From contig JANQNQ010000013.1 of NCBI GenBank assembly GCA_028279515.1, positions 166,793 to 230,792 of the forward strand: a stretch of 64,000 bases of DNA, in the 5' to 3' direction. This document shows, in pieces, positions 37,556 through 47,730 of this stretch. The notes under the pieces are model-generated. The model saw nothing but the letters and a program-made list of their open reading frames with translations, searched no databases and had not been told where the DNA came from. The stretch comes from Flavobacteriaceae bacterium. Its GTDB lineage: Bacteria > Bacteroidota > Bacteroidia > Flavobacteriales > Flavobacteriaceae. The position numbers and the translations under genes were made by a program. Every line of letters begins with the position of its first letter. The stretch's first letter is position 1.

Positions 37556-37846
37556 ATGAGTATCTTAATTAAGCCAATTATCACAGAAAAAGCAACGGCG
37601 GATAGCGAACTTCGTAACCGTTATGCATTCTATGTGGACCCTAGAGCTAACAAAATTCAGATCAAGGAAGCCGTTGAGGCAGCCTACGGAGTTTCTGTTG
37701 AAAAAGTTCGTACCATGAACTACGGTCCAACTAGAAAGACACGTTATACCAAGACAGGTATTCAACATGGTAAAACCAATGCCAGAAAGAAAGCAATTGT
37801 GCAAGTGGCAGAAGGTGATATTATTGATTTTTATAGCAATATATAA
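37556..37846 (+). CDS. rplW: 50S ribosomal protein L23
   Basis: A 96-residue L23, which lines the tunnel exit and forms a docking site for trigger factor and SRP. Recognised by ILIKPIITEKATADSELRNR, YAFYVDPRANKIQIKEAVE and the basic RKTRYTKTGIQHGKTNARKK loop. It lies 8 bp after rplD and 13 bp before rplB. Confidence 0.97.
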   Translation: MSILIKPIITEKATADSELRNRYAFYVDPRANKIQIKEAVEAAYGVSVEKVRTMNYGPTRKTRYTKTGIQHGKTNARKKAIVQVAEGDIIDFYSNI

Positions 37847-37859
37847 GTAAAAGACAACG

Positions 37860-38684
37860 ATGTCAGTTAGAAAACTAAAACCAATTACGCCAGGGCAGCG
37901 ATTTAGAGTAGTGAACGGATTTGACGCAATCACTACTGATAAGCCGGAGAAGAGCTTGCTCGAACCGAAAAAAAGGTCTGGTGGTAGAAACAGTCAAGGA
38001 AAAATGACCATGCGCTACATCGGTGGTGGTCATAAGAGAAGGTATCGTGTGATTGACTTCAAAAGGAACAGAGTAAATGATCCTGCTGAAGTTTTGACCA
38101 TTGAATACGATCCAAACAGAACTGCATTCATCGCTTTGGTGCAGTATGAAGATGGTGAAAAGCGTTACATCATTGCTCAAAATGGACTACAAGTTGGGCA
38201 AAAGGTGATGTCTGGAGAGAATGCAGCTCCAGAGATCGGTAATGCAATGCCTCTTAGTGCAATTCCATTAGGAACTATTATTTCTTGTATCGAGCTTCGT
38301 CCTGGTCAAGGTGCTGTTATGGCCCGTAGTGCTGGAGCATTTGCTCAGTTAATGGCAAGAGATGGTAGGTTTGCTACCGTTAAATTGCCTTCTGGAGAGA
38401 CCAGAATGGTGCTAGTAAATTGTGTGGCTACCATCGGAGCTATCTCTAACTCGGATCACCAGTTGTTGGTGTCTGGTAAAGCAGGTAGAAGTAGATGGTT
38501 GGGTAGAAGACCAAGAACAAGACCAGTAGTGATGAACCCTGTTGATCACCCAATGGGAGGTGGTGAAGGTAGAGCTTCTGGAGGTCACCCAAGATCAAGA
38601 AAAGGATTGCCAGCTAAAGGCTTCCGTACAAGATCTAAGACCAAGTCTAGCAACAAGTATATTGTAGAACGTAGAAAGAAATAA
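37860..38684 (+). CDS. rplB: 50S ribosomal protein L2
   Basis: A 274-residue L2, needed for subunit association and peptidyl-transferase activity. The RNA-binding domain ([20 protein letters not shown]) and the C-terminal [20 protein letters not shown] loop with its conserved His are intact. Normal length. Standard S10-operon position between rplW and rpsS. Confidence 0.98.
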   Translation: MSVRKLKPITPGQRFRVVNGFDAITTDKPEKSLLEPKKRSGGRNSQGKMTMRYIGGGHKRRYRVIDFKRNRVNDPAEVLTIEYDPNRTAFIALVQYEDGEKRYIIAQNGLQVGQKVMSGENAAPEIGNAMPLSAIPLGTIISCIELRPGQGAVMARSAGAFAQLMARDGRFATVKLPSGETRMVLVNCVATIGAISNSDHQLLVSGKAGRSRWLGRRPRTRPVVMNPVDHPMGGGEGRASGGHPRSRKGLPAKGFRTRSKTKSSNKYIVERRKK

Positions 38685-38696
38685 ACGTATTAAGAA

Positions 38697-38975
38697 ATGG
38701 CACGTTCACTAAAAAAAGGACCTTACGTACACTACAGCTTAGATAAGAAAGTTCAACAAAACATTGAGTCTGGAAAGAAGACCGTGATCAAAACTTGGTC
38801 AAGAGCTTCAATGATCACTCCTGATTTTGTTGGTCAAACTATCGCTGTACATAATGGTCGTCAGTTTGTACCTGTTTATGTTACTGAAAACATGGTAGGT
38901 CATAAGTTAGGAGAATTTTCACCAACACGATCGTTTAGAGGTCACGCTGGTGCAAAAAATAAAGGAAAAAAATAA
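38697..38975 (+). CDS. rpsS: 30S ribosomal protein S19
   Basis: A 92-residue S19 of the small-subunit head, paired with S13. It begins [19 protein letters not shown] and contains [20 protein letters not shown]. 12 bp after rplB, 9 bp before rplV. Confidence 0.98.
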   Translation: MARSLKKGPYVHYSLDKKVQQNIESGKKTVIKTWSRASMITPDFVGQTIAVHNGRQFVPVYVTENMVGHKLGEFSPTRSFRGHAGAKNKGKK

Positions 38976-38984
38976 TAAGTAGCT

Positions 38985-39392
38985 ATGGGAGTTCGTAAGA
39001 GAGAAAGAGCAGAGCAAATCAAAGAAGCCAAAAAGAGTTTGGCCTTTGCTAAGTTGAATAACTGCCCTACTTCGCCAAGAAAGATGCGCCTTGTGGCAGA
39101 TCTAGTTCGCGGACAAGAAGTAGAAAAAGCACTTGCTATTTTGAGATTTAGCCAAAAAGAAGCATCACGTCGTTTAGAGAAGCTATTGTTGTCGGCAATC
39201 GCCAACTGGCAAGCTAAAAACGAAGATGCAAGCTTAGAGGATGCAGATTTATTCGTTAAAGAAATTCGTGTAGACGGTGGAAGCATGTTGAAGAGACTTC
39301 GTCCTGCGCCACAAGGTCGTGCACACAGAATCAGAAAACGTTCCAACCACGTAACATTGGTGCTTGGATCTAACAATAACACACAAAGCTAG
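38985..39392 (+). CDS. rplV: 50S ribosomal protein L22
   Basis: A 135-residue L22, which forms part of the exit-tunnel constriction and is a macrolide-resistance site. Recognised by [20 protein letters not shown] and the C-terminal hairpin around [21 protein letters not shown] short N-terminal extension ([19 protein letters not shown]) precedes the core, which seems common in Bacteroidota. Confidence 0.97.
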   Translation: MGVRKRERAEQIKEAKKSLAFAKLNNCPTSPRKMRLVADLVRGQEVEKALAILRFSQKEASRRLEKLLLSAIANWQAKNEDASLEDADLFVKEIRVDGGSMLKRLRPAPQGRAHRIRKRSNHVTLVLGSNNNTQS

Positions 39393-39403
39393 TAGATAAC
39401 AGT

Positions 39404-40123
39404 ATGGGACAGAAGACAAATCCAATCGGAAATCGCCTAGGTATCATCAGAGGATGGGAATCCAACTGGTACGGAGGTAATGACTACGGAGACAAACTTG
39501 CTGAAGATGACAAGATCAGAAAGTACATCCATGCTCGTTTATCGAAGGCTAGTGTATCAAGAGTGATCATCGAGCGCACGCTTAAGCTTGTAACCGTTAC
39601 TATCACCACTGCCAGACCTGGTATTATTATCGGAAAAGGTGGACAGGAGGTAGACAAGCTAAAAGAAGAGCTTAAGAAGATCACCAGCAAGGAGGTTCAG
39701 ATCAACATTTTTGAGATCAAGAGACCAGAGCTTGATGCCAACTTAGTAGCAGCAAGTGTTGCACGTCAAATCGAAAGCCGGATCAGTTACCGACGTGCGA
39801 TCAAAATGGCTATCGCTGCCGCTATGCGCATGAATGCAGAAGGAATCAAAATTCAGATCTCAGGACGTTTGAATGGTGCTGAAATGGCACGTTCTGAAGC
39901 GTACAAAGATGGTCGAATTCCTTTATCGACTTTTAGAGCTGATATTGATTATGCACTTGTTGAAGCTCACACTACTTATGGTAGATTGGGAGTGAAAGTG
40001 TGGATCATGAAAGGCGAAGTTTATGGTAAGAGAGAACTTTCTCCGCTAGTTGGTATGTCTACCAAGAAGCAAGGAGGAAAAGGTTCAGGCTCAGGAAAAC
40101 CAAAAGCTCGTCGTAAAAAGTAA
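39404..40123 (+). CDS. rpsC: 30S ribosomal protein S3
   Basis: A 239-residue S3 with an N-terminal KH domain ([18 protein letters not shown]) and a C-terminal domain containing [12 protein letters not shown]. It contributes to mRNA entry and helicase activity of the 30S subunit. A Lys/Gly-rich tail ([19 protein letters not shown]) ends the protein. 18 bp before rplP. Confidence 0.98.
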   Translation: MGQKTNPIGNRLGIIRGWESNWYGGNDYGDKLAEDDKIRKYIHARLSKASVSRVIIERTLKLVTVTITTARPGIIIGKGGQEVDKLKEELKKITSKEVQINIFEIKRPELDANLVAASVARQIESRISYRRAIKMAIAAAMRMNAEGIKIQISGRLNGAEMARSEAYKDGRIPLSTFRADIDYALVEAHTTYGRLGVKVWIMKGEVYGKRELSPLVGMSTKKQGGKGSGSGKPKARRKK

Positions 40124-40141
40124 TTTTTTAAAGTAAAGAAA

Positions 40142-40561
40142 ATGTTACAGCCGAAAAGAACGAAATATCGTAGAGTACAGAAAGGCCGTATGAAAGGTAA
40201 CTCTCAAAGAGGTCATAGACTTTCTAATGGGATGTTCGGGATAAAATCTTTAGACTCAAAGTTTATCACTTCTCGTCAGATTGAAGCTGCGCGTATTGCT
40301 GCAACTCGTTACATGAAGAGAGAGGGACAACTATGGATCAAGATCTTCCCAGACAAGCCGATCACAAAGAAGCCGTTAGAAGTACGTATGGGTAAAGGTA
40401 AAGGTGCTCCAGAATATTGGGCAGCTGTAGTGAAACCCGGCAGAATTTTATTTGAAGTTGGAGGTGTGCCTCTAGACGTTGCTAAAGAAGCATTGCGTCT
40501 TGCAGCACAAAAACTTCCAGTAAGAACCAAGTTTGTAATCGCAAGAGATTTTGAAGCTTAA
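40142..40561 (+). CDS. rplP: 50S ribosomal protein L16
   Basis: A 139-residue L16 that organises the A-site region of 23S rRNA. It begins [20 protein letters not shown] and contains [20 protein letters not shown]. Length is typical. 12 bp before rpmC. Confidence 0.98.
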   Translation: MLQPKRTKYRRVQKGRMKGNSQRGHRLSNGMFGIKSLDSKFITSRQIEAARIAATRYMKREGQLWIKIFPDKPITKKPLEVRMGKGKGAPEYWAAVVKPGRILFEVGGVPLDVAKEALRLAAQKLPVRTKFVIARDFEA

Positions 40562-40573
40562 TTTTTATAAGTT

Positions 40574-40765
40574 ATGAAACAGTCAGAAATTAAAGAATTA
40601 TCTACTGCTGAGCTTCAAGAAAAGCTTGGTGAATTCAAAAAGAATTATGCAGATCTAAAAATGGCTCACGCTATCACACCGCTAGAGAACCCAATCCAAT
40701 TGCGTTCAGCTAGAAGAACGGTAGCAAGATTGGCGACAGAGCTAACTAAAAGAGAATTGCAATAA
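40574..40765 (+). CDS. rpmC: 50S ribosomal protein L29
   Basis: A 63-residue two-helix L29 at the tunnel exit. It begins [20 protein letters not shown] and contains the L29 signature [20 protein letters not shown]. 17 bp before the chosen rpsQ start. Confidence 0.97.
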   Translation: MKQSEIKELSTAELQEKLGEFKKNYADLKMAHAITPLENPIQLRSARRTVARLATELTKRELQ

Positions 40766-40782
40766 TTTGTTTGCTGCTAAAG

Positions 40783-41040
40783 ATGGAAAAAAGAAATTTA
40801 CGTAAAGAAAGAATAGGGGTAGTAACCAGTAACAAAATGATGAAATCAATCGTGGTTTCAGAAGTTAAAAAGGTAAAGCACCCTATGTACGGTAAGTTCG
40901 TTTTGAAAACAAAGAAATATGTTGCTCATGACGAACAAAACGATTGCAACATTGGAGATACAGTAAGGATCATGGAAACACGTCCTATGAGTAAGTCCAA
41001 GTGTTGGAGATTAGTTGAAATCATTGAAAGAGCGAAGTAA
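40783..41040 (+). CDS. rpsQ: 30S ribosomal protein S17
   Basis: An 85-residue S17, an early 16S rRNA 5'-domain binder. I chose the ATG at 40783 ([20 protein letters not shown]) because it gives the normal family length. The frame opens four codons earlier at a TTG without similarity. The C-terminal motif [20 protein letters not shown] is typical. Two bases separate its stop from rplN. Confidence 0.97.
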   Translation: MEKRNLRKERIGVVTSNKMMKSIVVSEVKKVKHPMYGKFVLKTKKYVAHDEQNDCNIGDTVRIMETRPMSKSKCWRLVEIIERAK

Positions 41041-41042
41041 TT

Positions 41043-41411
41043 ATGGTACAACAAGAATCTAGATTAAAAGTAGCAGATAACACGGGAGCGAAGGAAGTTT
41101 TGACTATCCGTGTTCTAGGCGGTACAAAAAGAAGATATGCTTCTGTTGGAGATAAGATCGTAGTAACGGTTAAAGATGCCACTCCTAACGGTAACGTTAA
41201 GAAAGGGCAAGTTTCAACAGCAGTTGTTGTACGTACTAAGAAAGAAGTAAGAAGACCAGACGGATCTTACATCAGATTCGATGACAATGCATGTGTTTTG
41301 TTGAACCCAGCGGGTGAGATGAGAGGTACACGTGTATTTGGTCCGGTTGCTAGAGAGCTTCGTGACAAACAATTCATGAAGATTATATCATTAGCACCAG
41401 AAGTGCTTTAA
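41043..41411 (+). CDS. rplN: 50S ribosomal protein L14
   Basis: A 122-residue L14, an intersubunit-bridge protein and the docking site of the silencing factor RsfS. It begins [20 protein letters not shown] and contains [20 protein letters not shown]. Normal length. First gene of the classical spc portion of the operon. Confidence 0.98.
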   Translation: MVQQESRLKVADNTGAKEVLTIRVLGGTKRRYASVGDKIVVTVKDATPNGNVKKGQVSTAVVVRTKKEVRRPDGSYIRFDDNACVLLNPAGEMRGTRVFGPVARELRDKQFMKIISLAPEVL

Positions 41412-41419
41412 CACATTAC

Positions 41420-41740
41420 ATGAGTAAAATGACAAAGCTAAAGATCAAATCAGGAGATACAGTACGCGTGATCGCAGGTGACCATAAAGGTGCCGAAGGG
41501 AAGGTAGTACGTATTATCCGTGAAAAAAATAGAGCGATCGTCGAAGGTGTGAACATGGTGAAGAAACATCAGAAGCCAAGTGCACAAAATCCTCAAGGCG
41601 GAATCGTAGAGAAGGAAGCTTCTATTCACATTTCTAATCTTTCATTGCTTACCGCTAACGGTGAGACAACAAGAGTTGGATACAGAATGGAAGACGATAA
41701 GAAAGTAAGATTTGCCAAAAAATCTAATGAAGTAATATAG
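41420..41740 (+). CDS. rplX: 50S ribosomal protein L24
   Basis: A 106-residue KOW-domain protein ([20 protein letters not shown]) that initiates 50S assembly. Two Met codons are possible (41420 and 41429). The first leaves the common 8-bp gap to rplN, but the second cannot be excluded. Two bases separate the stop from rplE. Confidence 0.97.
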   Translation: MSKMTKLKIKSGDTVRVIAGDHKGAEGKVVRIIREKNRAIVEGVNMVKKHQKPSAQNPQGGIVEKEASIHISNLSLLTANGETTRVGYRMEDDKKVRFAKKSNEVI

Positions 41741-41742
41741 TT

Positions 41743-42294
41743 ATGACTTACGTTCCAAGATTAAAGCAAGAGTACAAGGACAGAGTTGTTACTGCTCTTA
41801 CAGAAGAGTTCGGATACAGTAATGTAATGCAAGTGCCTAAACTAAAGAAGATCGTTCTTAGTAGAGGTGTTGGTGCCGCTGTAGCTGACAAGAAGCTGAT
41901 CGACTATGCAGTTGACGAGCTTACCTTGATCACTGGTCAAAAAGCCATAGCTACTATGTCTAAGAAAGACGTAGCTGCCTTTAAACTTCGTAAAGGGATG
42001 CCAATCGGTGCCAAAGTAACTTTACGTGGTGAGCGCATGTACGAATTTTTAGACAGATTGATTACTTCTGCACTTCCTCGAGTTAGAGATTTCGGCGGAA
42101 TCAAAGCCAACGGTTTTGACGGACGTGGAAACTACAACCTAGGGATCACAGAGCAAATCATCTTTCCAGAGATCAACATCGACAAGGTGAATAAAATATC
42201 TGGTATGGATATCACATTCGTGACATCTGCAAACACAGATAAGGAAGCAAAATCATTATTAAGCGAATTAGGATTACCTTTTAAAAAGAATTAG
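41743..42294 (+). CDS. rplE: 50S ribosomal protein L5
   Basis: A 183-residue L5, a 5S rRNA binder and central-protuberance protein. Recognised by [30 protein letters not shown] [20 protein letters not shown] and [18 protein letters not shown]. One base separates its stop from rpsN. Confidence 0.98.
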   Translation: MTYVPRLKQEYKDRVVTALTEEFGYSNVMQVPKLKKIVLSRGVGAAVADKKLIDYAVDELTLITGQKAIATMSKKDVAAFKLRKGMPIGAKVTLRGERMYEFLDRLITSALPRVRDFGGIKANGFDGRGNYNLGITEQIIFPEINIDKVNKISGMDITFVTSANTDKEAKSLLSELGLPFKKN

Positions 42295-42295
42295 T

Positions 42296-42565
42296 ATGGC
42301 TAAAGAATCAATGAAAGCCCGCGAGGTAAAAAGAGCTAAGTTGATAGCTAAATATGCTGAAAAGAGAAAAGCTTTAAAAGAAGCTGGTGACTACGAAGCA
42401 TTGCAAAAGCTACCAAAGAACGCTTCTCCAGTACGTGCACACAACCGTTGCAAACTAACTGGAAGACCAAAAGGCTACATGCGTCAATTCGGGATTTCTC
42501 GTGTTATGTTCAGAGAAATGGCAAATAAAGGCTTAATTCCTGGAGTGAAAAAAGCAAGTTGGTAA
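42296..42565 (+). CDS. rpsN: 30S ribosomal protein S14 (zinc-independent form)
   Basis: An 89-residue S14 of the long form that lacks the CxxC...CxxC zinc ribbon. Only one Cys remains, in [20 protein letters not shown]. It sits in the small-subunit head. The position between rplE and rpsH is standard. Absence of zinc ligands means its function should not depend on zinc supply. Confidence 0.97.
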   Translation: MAKESMKAREVKRAKLIAKYAEKRKALKEAGDYEALQKLPKNASPVRAHNRCKLTGRPKGYMRQFGISRVMFREMANKGLIPGVKKASW

Positions 42566-42589
42566 TTAAGATTTTAAAAGGATAAGACA

Positions 42590-42988
42590 ATGTATACAGA
42601 TCCTATTGCAGATTATTTAACAAGATTAAGAAACGCTAACAGAGCGGGTCACAGAGTGGTAGAGATTCCAGCTTCTAAGCTAAAGAAGGAAATCACCAAG
42701 ATCTTATTTGATCAAGGGTACATTCTAAGCTACAAGTTCGAAGACGACACCGTACAAGGATCGATCAAGATCGCCCTTAAGTACGACAAGCTTACCAAAG
42801 AGCCTGTGATCAAAAAAATACAACGTATCAGTAAGCCAGGTCTACGTAAGTATGCCGGTGCATCTGACCTACCAAGAGTTCTTAACGGACTAGGTATTGC
42901 CATCGTCTCTACATCTCACGGTGTAATGACAGGTAAGCAAGCCCAAAGAGACAATGTTGGAGGAGAAGTATTGTGTTACGTTTACTAA
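42590..42988 (+). CDS. rpsH: 30S ribosomal protein S8
   Basis: A 132-residue S8, a central 16S rRNA binder and, in E. coli, repressor of the spc operon. It begins [20 protein letters not shown] and ends with the family signature [20 protein letters not shown]. 24 bp after rpsN and 20 bp before rplF. Confidence 0.98.
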   Translation: MYTDPIADYLTRLRNANRAGHRVVEIPASKLKKEITKILFDQGYILSYKFEDDTVQGSIKIALKYDKLTKEPVIKKIQRISKPGLRKYAGASDLPRVLNGLGIAIVSTSHGVMTGKQAQRDNVGGEVLCYVY

Positions 42989-43008
42989 ACATTTAAAGAC
43001 AATAAGAA

Positions 43009-43551
43009 ATGTCAAGAATAGGTAAAAGTCCGATCGTGATTCCTGACGGAGTTACAGTAGACATAAAAGATGGAGGGATTACCGTAAAAGGTAAACTAGG
43101 AGAGCTAACTCAAGCCATTGATGGAATTACCATCAAGCAAGAGGAAGGAAATCTAGTACTTGAGAGACCATCCGAGAGTAAAGAGCACAAAGCAAAGCAC
43201 GGTCTATACAGAGCTTTGATCAACAATATGGTTGAAGGTGTATCTAAAGGGTTTACTAAGGAATTGGAATTGGTTGGAGTTGGTTACAGAGCCAGCAACC
43301 AAGGTCAGAAACTAGACCTAGCTTTAGGTTTTTCTCACAACATCGTAATGAACCTTGCTCCAGAAGTAAAGGTTGAGACGATCAGTGAGAAAGGTAAGAA
43401 CCCTATCGTAAAGTTAACGTCTTACGACAAGCAATTGGTAGGTCAAGTTGCTGCTAAGATTCGCTCATTCCGTAAGCCAGAGCCTTACAAAGGAAAAGGA
43501 GTTAAGTTCGTAGGAGAAGTAATCAGAAGAAAAGCAGGTAAATCAGCTTAA
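43009..43551 (+). CDS. rplF: 50S ribosomal protein L6
   Basis: A 180-residue L6 made of two related alpha/beta domains near the factor-binding site. It begins [20 protein letters not shown] and ends with the signature [20 protein letters not shown]. Normal length. 11 bp before rplR. Confidence 0.98.
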   Translation: MSRIGKSPIVIPDGVTVDIKDGGITVKGKLGELTQAIDGITIKQEEGNLVLERPSESKEHKAKHGLYRALINNMVEGVSKGFTKELELVGVGYRASNQGQKLDLALGFSHNIVMNLAPEVKVETISEKGKNPIVKLTSYDKQLVGQVAAKIRSFRKPEPYKGKGVKFVGEVIRRKAGKSA

Positions 43552-43562
43552 TAAGTAGCATC

Positions 43563-43919
43563 ATGGCATTATCAAAGACTGAAAGAAGACAAAGAATTAA
43601 AAACAGAATCAGAAAGGTTATTTCTGGTACTTCAGCAAGACCAAGACTGTCTGTTTTTAGAAGCAATAAAGAAATCTATGCGCAAGTTATAGATGACGTA
43701 ACAGGAACTACCATCGTTTCTGCATCTTCAAGAGATAAAGAGATCAGTACTGCAAAAGGCACTAAAACAGAGGTCGCTGCAATCGTAGGGAAAACTGTAG
43801 CTGAAAAAGCACTTAAAGCAGGTATCGAGACCATTTCTTTCGATAGAGGTGGGTACCTTTACCACGGTAGAGTTAAATCATTGGCAGACGGTGCTAGAGA
43901 AGCAGGCCTAAAATTCTAA
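43563..43919 (+). CDS. rplR: 50S ribosomal protein L18
   Basis: A 118-residue L18, which binds 5S rRNA with L5. Recognised by [20 protein letters not shown] and the C-terminal [20 protein letters not shown]. Six bases before rpsE. Confidence 0.98.
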   Translation: MALSKTERRQRIKNRIRKVISGTSARPRLSVFRSNKEIYAQVIDDVTGTTIVSASSRDKEISTAKGTKTEVAAIVGKTVAEKALKAGIETISFDRGGYLYHGRVKSLADGAREAGLKF

Positions 43920-43925
43920 GAAATT

Positions 43926-44450
43926 ATGTATCAGAAATACAAAAATGCAGAATTAGTAAAACCTAGTGGTCTTGAATTGAAAGACCGTTTGGTTGGTGTA
44001 CAAAGAGTTACTAAAGTTACTAAAGGTGGTAGAGCTTTCGGATTTTCAGCTATCGTAGTGGTAGGTGATGAGAACGGGGTTGTAGGTCACGGTCTAGGAA
44101 AATCTAAAGAAGTTGCTGAGGCGATCGCCAAAGCAGTTGAAGACGCAAAGAAGAACCTAGTACGTATTCCGCTTAACAACGGTACACTGCCTCACGAGCA
44201 AAAAGGTAAGTACGGAGGTGCAAGAGTATACTTGCAGCCAGCTTCACACGGTACCGGGGTTATCGCCGGTGGTGCAGTACGTGCAGTACTTGAAGCAGTA
44301 GGTGTACACGATGTACTTTCTAAATCACAAGGTTCTTCAAACCCTCACAATGTAGTAAAGGCAACATTTGATGCCCTACTTCAATTGAGAGATGCGAGAA
44401 CAGTAGCTAGACAAAGAGGAATCTCTTTAGAAAAAGTTTTTAAAGGATAA
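43926..44450 (+). CDS. rpsE: 30S ribosomal protein S5
   Basis: A 174-residue S5 with a dsRBD-like N-terminal domain ([20 protein letters not shown]) and a C-terminal domain with [20 protein letters not shown]. It affects decoding fidelity. Spectinomycin contacts would lie in the N-terminal loop, which looks wild type. 13 bp before rpmD. Confidence 0.98.
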   Translation: MYQKYKNAELVKPSGLELKDRLVGVQRVTKVTKGGRAFGFSAIVVVGDENGVVGHGLGKSKEVAEAIAKAVEDAKKNLVRIPLNNGTLPHEQKGKYGGARVYLQPASHGTGVIAGGAVRAVLEAVGVHDVLSKSQGSSNPHNVVKATFDALLQLRDARTVARQRGISLEKVFKG

Positions 44451-44463
44451 TTCAAGGATAAAA

Positions 44464-44646
44464 ATGGCAAAGATCAAAGTAACACAAGTAAAGAGCCAGA
44501 TCAAACGTCCTCAAGACCAAAAGAGAACGTTAGAGGCGCTTGGCTTACGCAAGATAGGACATACGGTAGAGCATGACGCTTCACCAACTATCCTTGGTAT
44601 GGTAAAGAAAGTTCAACACTTGGTTTCTGTCGAAGAAACTAAATAA
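44464..44646 (+). CDS. rpmD: 50S ribosomal protein L30
   Basis: A 60-residue L30, complete. It begins MAKIKVTQVKSQIKRPQDQK and contains LEALGLRKIGHTVEHDASPT. Located between rpsE and rplO as usual. Confidence 0.97.
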   Translation: MAKIKVTQVKSQIKRPQDQKRTLEALGLRKIGHTVEHDASPTILGMVKKVQHLVSVEETK

Positions 44647-44664
44647 CAATAACAAGTAACTGTT

Positions 44665-45117
44665 ATGGATTTAAGTAACTTAAAACCAGCTGAAGGTTCA
44701 GTTCAAAACAAAGGAAAAAGAGTAGGAAGAGGACAAGGTTCTGGTAAAGGTGGTACCTCTACAAGAGGTCACAAAGGAGCCAAGTCACGTTCTGGTTACT
44801 CTAAGAAGATCGGTTTTGAAGGTGGACAAATGCCACTTCAAAGACGTGTGCCTAAGTTTGGTTTCAAAAATATCAACCGTAAAGAGTACGTAGGTATCAA
44901 CCTAGATAAACTACAAGAGATGGTAGATAGTGGTAAGATCACTGATACAGTATCTGTAGATATTTTGTACGCAAACGGAGAGATCAAAAAGACTGACTTG
45001 GTGAAGATCCTTGGAAGAGGAGAGCTAAAGTCAAAGTTAAATGTAACTGTTCATAAATTTACAGCAACAGCAAAAGCAGCTATCGAAGCAGCTGGAGGTG
45101 AAGCCGTAACTTTATAA
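44665..45117 (+). CDS. rplO: 50S ribosomal protein L15
   Basis: A 150-residue L15 with the Gly/Lys-rich N-terminal extension RVGRGQGSGKGGTSTRGHKG that threads into 23S rRNA. The globular C-terminal half ends VHKFTATAKAAIEAAGGEAV. 13 bp before secY. Confidence 0.98.
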   Translation: MDLSNLKPAEGSVQNKGKRVGRGQGSGKGGTSTRGHKGAKSRSGYSKKIGFEGGQMPLQRRVPKFGFKNINRKEYVGINLDKLQEMVDSGKITDTVSVDILYANGEIKKTDLVKILGRGELKSKLNVTVHKFTATAKAAIEAAGGEAVTL

Positions 45118-45130
45118 GTTTATTTTCAAT

Positions 45131-46501
45131 ATGAAGAAATTTTTCGAAACACTCAGCAATATCTGGAAGATAGAAGAACTCAAAAACAGAATCCTAGTGA
45201 CCCTAGGATTACTGTTGGTATACCGTTTTGGTGCGCAGGTTGTTCTTCCAGGTGTTGATTTTGTTCAGCTATCAGAATTTTCTAAGAATACATCGCAAGA
45301 TGGAGGTCTTCTAGGGATCTTAAACGCATTTACAGGAGGGGCATTCGCCAACGCTTCTGTTTTTGCATTAGGAATCATGCCTTACATCTCGGCTTCGATT
45401 GTTGTGCAGTTGATGGGAATTGCAATTCCTTATCTACAGAAACTTCAGAAAGAAGGCGAAAGTGGTAGAAAGAAGATCAACCAGATAACACGTTGGTTGA
45501 CCATCGTTATCTGTGTGGTTCAGGCTCCTGCTTACCTATATGGTATTCAGGCATTGGGTGTTCCACAAGAAGCTTTTGCACAAGTAGGAGCTCCTTCATT
45601 GATCAATAACCCATTCTATACCATCATCTGGATCTTGATTCTGGTAACAGGAACGATCTTCGCAATGTGGTTAGGTGAAAAGATTACCGACAAAGGTATC
45701 GGAAACGGTATCTCGTTGCTGATCATGGTGGGTATCATCGCTAGTTTACCAATCTCATTTGGACAAGAGTTTGATTCGAGAGTATTTCAAAGTAATGGTG
45801 GTCTGATGATGATCCTTATCGAATTGGTTATTTGGATCGTGGTCATCTTGGCAAGTGTGTTGCTGGTAATGGCAGTACGTCAAATACCAGTTCAATACGC
45901 ACGCCGTACGGCTTCTGGAGGATACGAAAAGAATGTATTTGGTTCAAGACAGTACATTCCTTTGAAGTTAAATGCTTCTGGAGTAATGCCGATCATCTTT
46001 GCACAAGCGATCATGTTTGCACCAGCCTACATTGGTAAAGCGTTTGAAGGAAAAGAATTCGGACAGTGGATGCAAGCAGAGTTTAGCGATATTTTCGGAC
46101 TGTGGTATAACGTAGTATTTGCGTTGCTAATCATCGTGTTCACATATTTCTACACGGCGATCACAGTACCTACTAATAAAATGGCAGACGATCTTAAACG
46201 TAGTGGAGGTTTCATCCCGGGCATTCGTCCAGGTAAAGAAACTTCAGACTATCTAGATAAGATCATGTCGTTGATCACGTTCCCAGGTTCTGTTTTCCTT
46301 GCATTGATTGCAGTACTTCCTGCTGTCGTTGTGAAGGTGATGGGTATTCAATCTGGATGGGCGTTATTCTACGGAGGAACATCATTGTTGATTATGGTCG
46401 GAGTTGCTATTGACACCATGCAACAGGTGAATTCATATTTATTGAATAGACACTATGATGGACTAATGAAAACTGGTAAAAATAGAAAAGTAGTTGCATA
46501 A
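45131..46501 (+). CDS. secY: Preprotein translocase subunit SecY
   Basis: A 456-residue, ten-helix channel subunit of the Sec translocon in the inner membrane. The plug/TM2 region (LNAFTGGAFANASVFALGIM) and the cytoplasmic loop GIRPGKETSDYLDKIM are conserved. Normal length. It is followed after 3 bp by infA. The adk and map genes that often lie between secY and infA in other bacteria are absent here. Confidence 0.98.
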   Translation: MKKFFETLSNIWKIEELKNRILVTLGLLLVYRFGAQVVLPGVDFVQLSEFSKNTSQDGGLLGILNAFTGGAFANASVFALGIMPYISASIVVQLMGIAIPYLQKLQKEGESGRKKINQITRWLTIVICVVQAPAYLYGIQALGVPQEAFAQVGAPSLINNPFYTIIWILILVTGTIFAMWLGEKITDKGIGNGISLLIMVGIIASLPISFGQEFDSRVFQSNGGLMMILIELVIWIVVILASVLLVMAVRQIPVQYARRTASGGYEKNVFGSRQYIPLKLNASGVMPIIFAQAIMFAPAYIGKAFEGKEFGQWMQAEFSDIFGLWYNVVFALLIIVFTYFYTAITVPTNKMADDLKRSGGFIPGIRPGKETSDYLDKIMSLITFPGSVFLALIAVLPAVVVKVMGIQSGWALFYGGTSLLIMVGVAIDTMQQVNSYLLNRHYDGLMKTGKNRKVVA

Positions 46502-46504
46502 CTT

Positions 46505-46720
46505 ATGGCTAAACAACCAGCAATAGAACAAGATGGAACCATTATCGAAGCATTGTCTAATGCAATGTTTCGGGTAGAATTAGAAAACGGTCACGTTGTG
46601 ACGGCTCATATTTCAGGAAAGATGCGTATGCACTATATCAAATTATTACCTGGAGACAAAGTAAAACTTGAGATGAGCCCTTACGATTTAACCAAGGCAA
46701 GAATTACTTATAGGTATTAA
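46505..46720 (+). CDS. infA: Translation initiation factor IF-1
   Basis: A 71-residue OB-fold factor that blocks the A site during initiation. It begins [20 protein letters not shown] and contains [20 protein letters not shown]. Three bases after secY and six before rpmJ, so translation is likely coupled. Confidence 0.98.
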   Translation: MAKQPAIEQDGTIIEALSNAMFRVELENGHVVTAHISGKMRMHYIKLLPGDKVKLEMSPYDLTKARITYRY

Positions 46721-46726
46721 AATATT

Positions 46727-46843
46727 ATGAAAGTAAGAGCATCACTTAAAAAAAGAAGTCCCGAGTGCAAGATTGTGCGTCGTAAGGGAAGATTGTACGT
46801 AATTAATAAAAAGAATCCTAGATTTAAACAAAGACAAGGATAA
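46727..46843 (+). CDS. rpmJ: 50S ribosomal protein L36 (zinc-independent form)
   Basis: A 38-residue protein: ATG at 46727, stop TAA at 46841-46843. It begins [20 protein letters not shown] and ends [10 protein letters not shown]. Only Cys14 of the usual three-Cys, one-His zinc site remains, so this is the zinc-free form common in Bacteroidota. It lies six bases after infA and three before rpsM. Confidence 0.96.
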   Translation: MKVRASLKKRSPECKIVRRKGRLYVINKKNPRFKQRQG

Positions 46844-46846
46844 GTT

Positions 46847-47221
46847 ATGGCAAGAATCGCAGGAGTAGATATACCAAAGCATAAAAGAGGAGTTATCGCA
46901 TTAACTTACATCTTTGGTATCGGAAAAAGCAGAGCTAAAGATATTTTAGAAGCTGCAAAAGTTAGTGAAGACACTAAAGTTTCTGATTGGTCTGATGATG
47001 AGATCGGACGTATTCGTGAAGCAGTAGGTACTTACACTATCGAAGGTGAATTACGTTCTGAAGTTCAATTGAACATCAAGCGTCTAATGGATATTGGATG
47101 CTACAGAGGTATTCGTCATAGAGCTGGTCTTCCTTTGCGTGGACAAAGAACCAAGAACAACTCTCGTACAAGAAAAGGTAAAAGAAAGACAGTTGCTAAC
47201 AAGAAAAAAGCAACTAAATAA
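46847..47221 (+). CDS. rpsM: 30S ribosomal protein S13
   Basis: A 124-residue S13 of the subunit head, contacting the P-site tRNA and forming intersubunit bridges. It begins [20 protein letters not shown] and contains [20 protein letters not shown]. It starts the alpha-operon portion. A 106-bp foldable gap follows. Confidence 0.98.
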   Translation: MARIAGVDIPKHKRGVIALTYIFGIGKSRAKDILEAAKVSEDTKVSDWSDDEIGRIREAVGTYTIEGELRSEVQLNIKRLMDIGCYRGIRHRAGLPLRGQRTKNNSRTRKGKRKTVANKKKATK

Positions 47222-47327
47222 TAATTAGACAGTAGTCATTAGTATTTGGACGTTAGAAGAATCTGTTTGAAATGTAAAAGTCTAGGATTCCAATAACTAA
47301 AAACTAACAGCTAGAAACTAAAAGAAT
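47222..47327 (+). promoter_or_regulatory. Foldable rpsM-rpsK gap
   Basis: In this 106-bp spacer TTAGT/ACTAA (47239-47243 with 47296-47300) and TTGGA/TCCAA (47246-47250 with 47289-47293) form a two-part stem with a 2x2 internal loop. A nested TAGA/TCTA pair (47254-47257 with 47281-47284) lies inside. There is no ORF and no promoter box. It may be a regulatory mRNA element, or neutral spacer that folds by chance. Confidence 0.4.
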
Positions 47328-47711
47328 ATGGCAAAGTCAAGCGCAAAAAAACGCAAAGTAGTTGTAGAGTCTGTCGGAGAGGCACACGTAACAGCTTCAT
47401 TCAATAACATTATCATCTCTCTTACAAACAAAAAGGGTGACGTGATTTCATGGTCATCTGCAGGTAAGATGGGATTCAGAGGTTCTAAGAAAAACACTCC
47501 TTACGCTGCACAGATGGCAGCCGAAGATGCAGCAAAAGTTGCTCAAGAGGCTGGTTTACGCAAAGTAAAAGTATATGTTAAAGGACCAGGTAATGGTAGA
47601 GAGTCTGCAATCAGAACGCTACATAACAACGGTATCGAAGTGACCGAGATCATCGACGTTACTCCACTACCACACAACGGGTGTCGTCCACCTAAAAGAA
47701 GAAGAGTATAA
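47328..47711 (+). CDS. rpsK: 30S ribosomal protein S11
   Basis: A 127-residue S11 of the platform that shapes the E-site mRNA path. Recognised by [40 protein letters not shown] and the C-terminal [18 protein letters not shown]. Flanked on both sides by longer-than-usual gaps (106 and 83 bp). Confidence 0.98.
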   Translation: MAKSSAKKRKVVVESVGEAHVTASFNNIIISLTNKKGDVISWSSAGKMGFRGSKKNTPYAAQMAAEDAAKVAQEAGLRKVKVYVKGPGNGRESAIRTLHNNGIEVTEIIDVTPLPHNGCRPPKRRRV

Positions 47712-47730
47712 TTATTAAGTATAAACCAAA

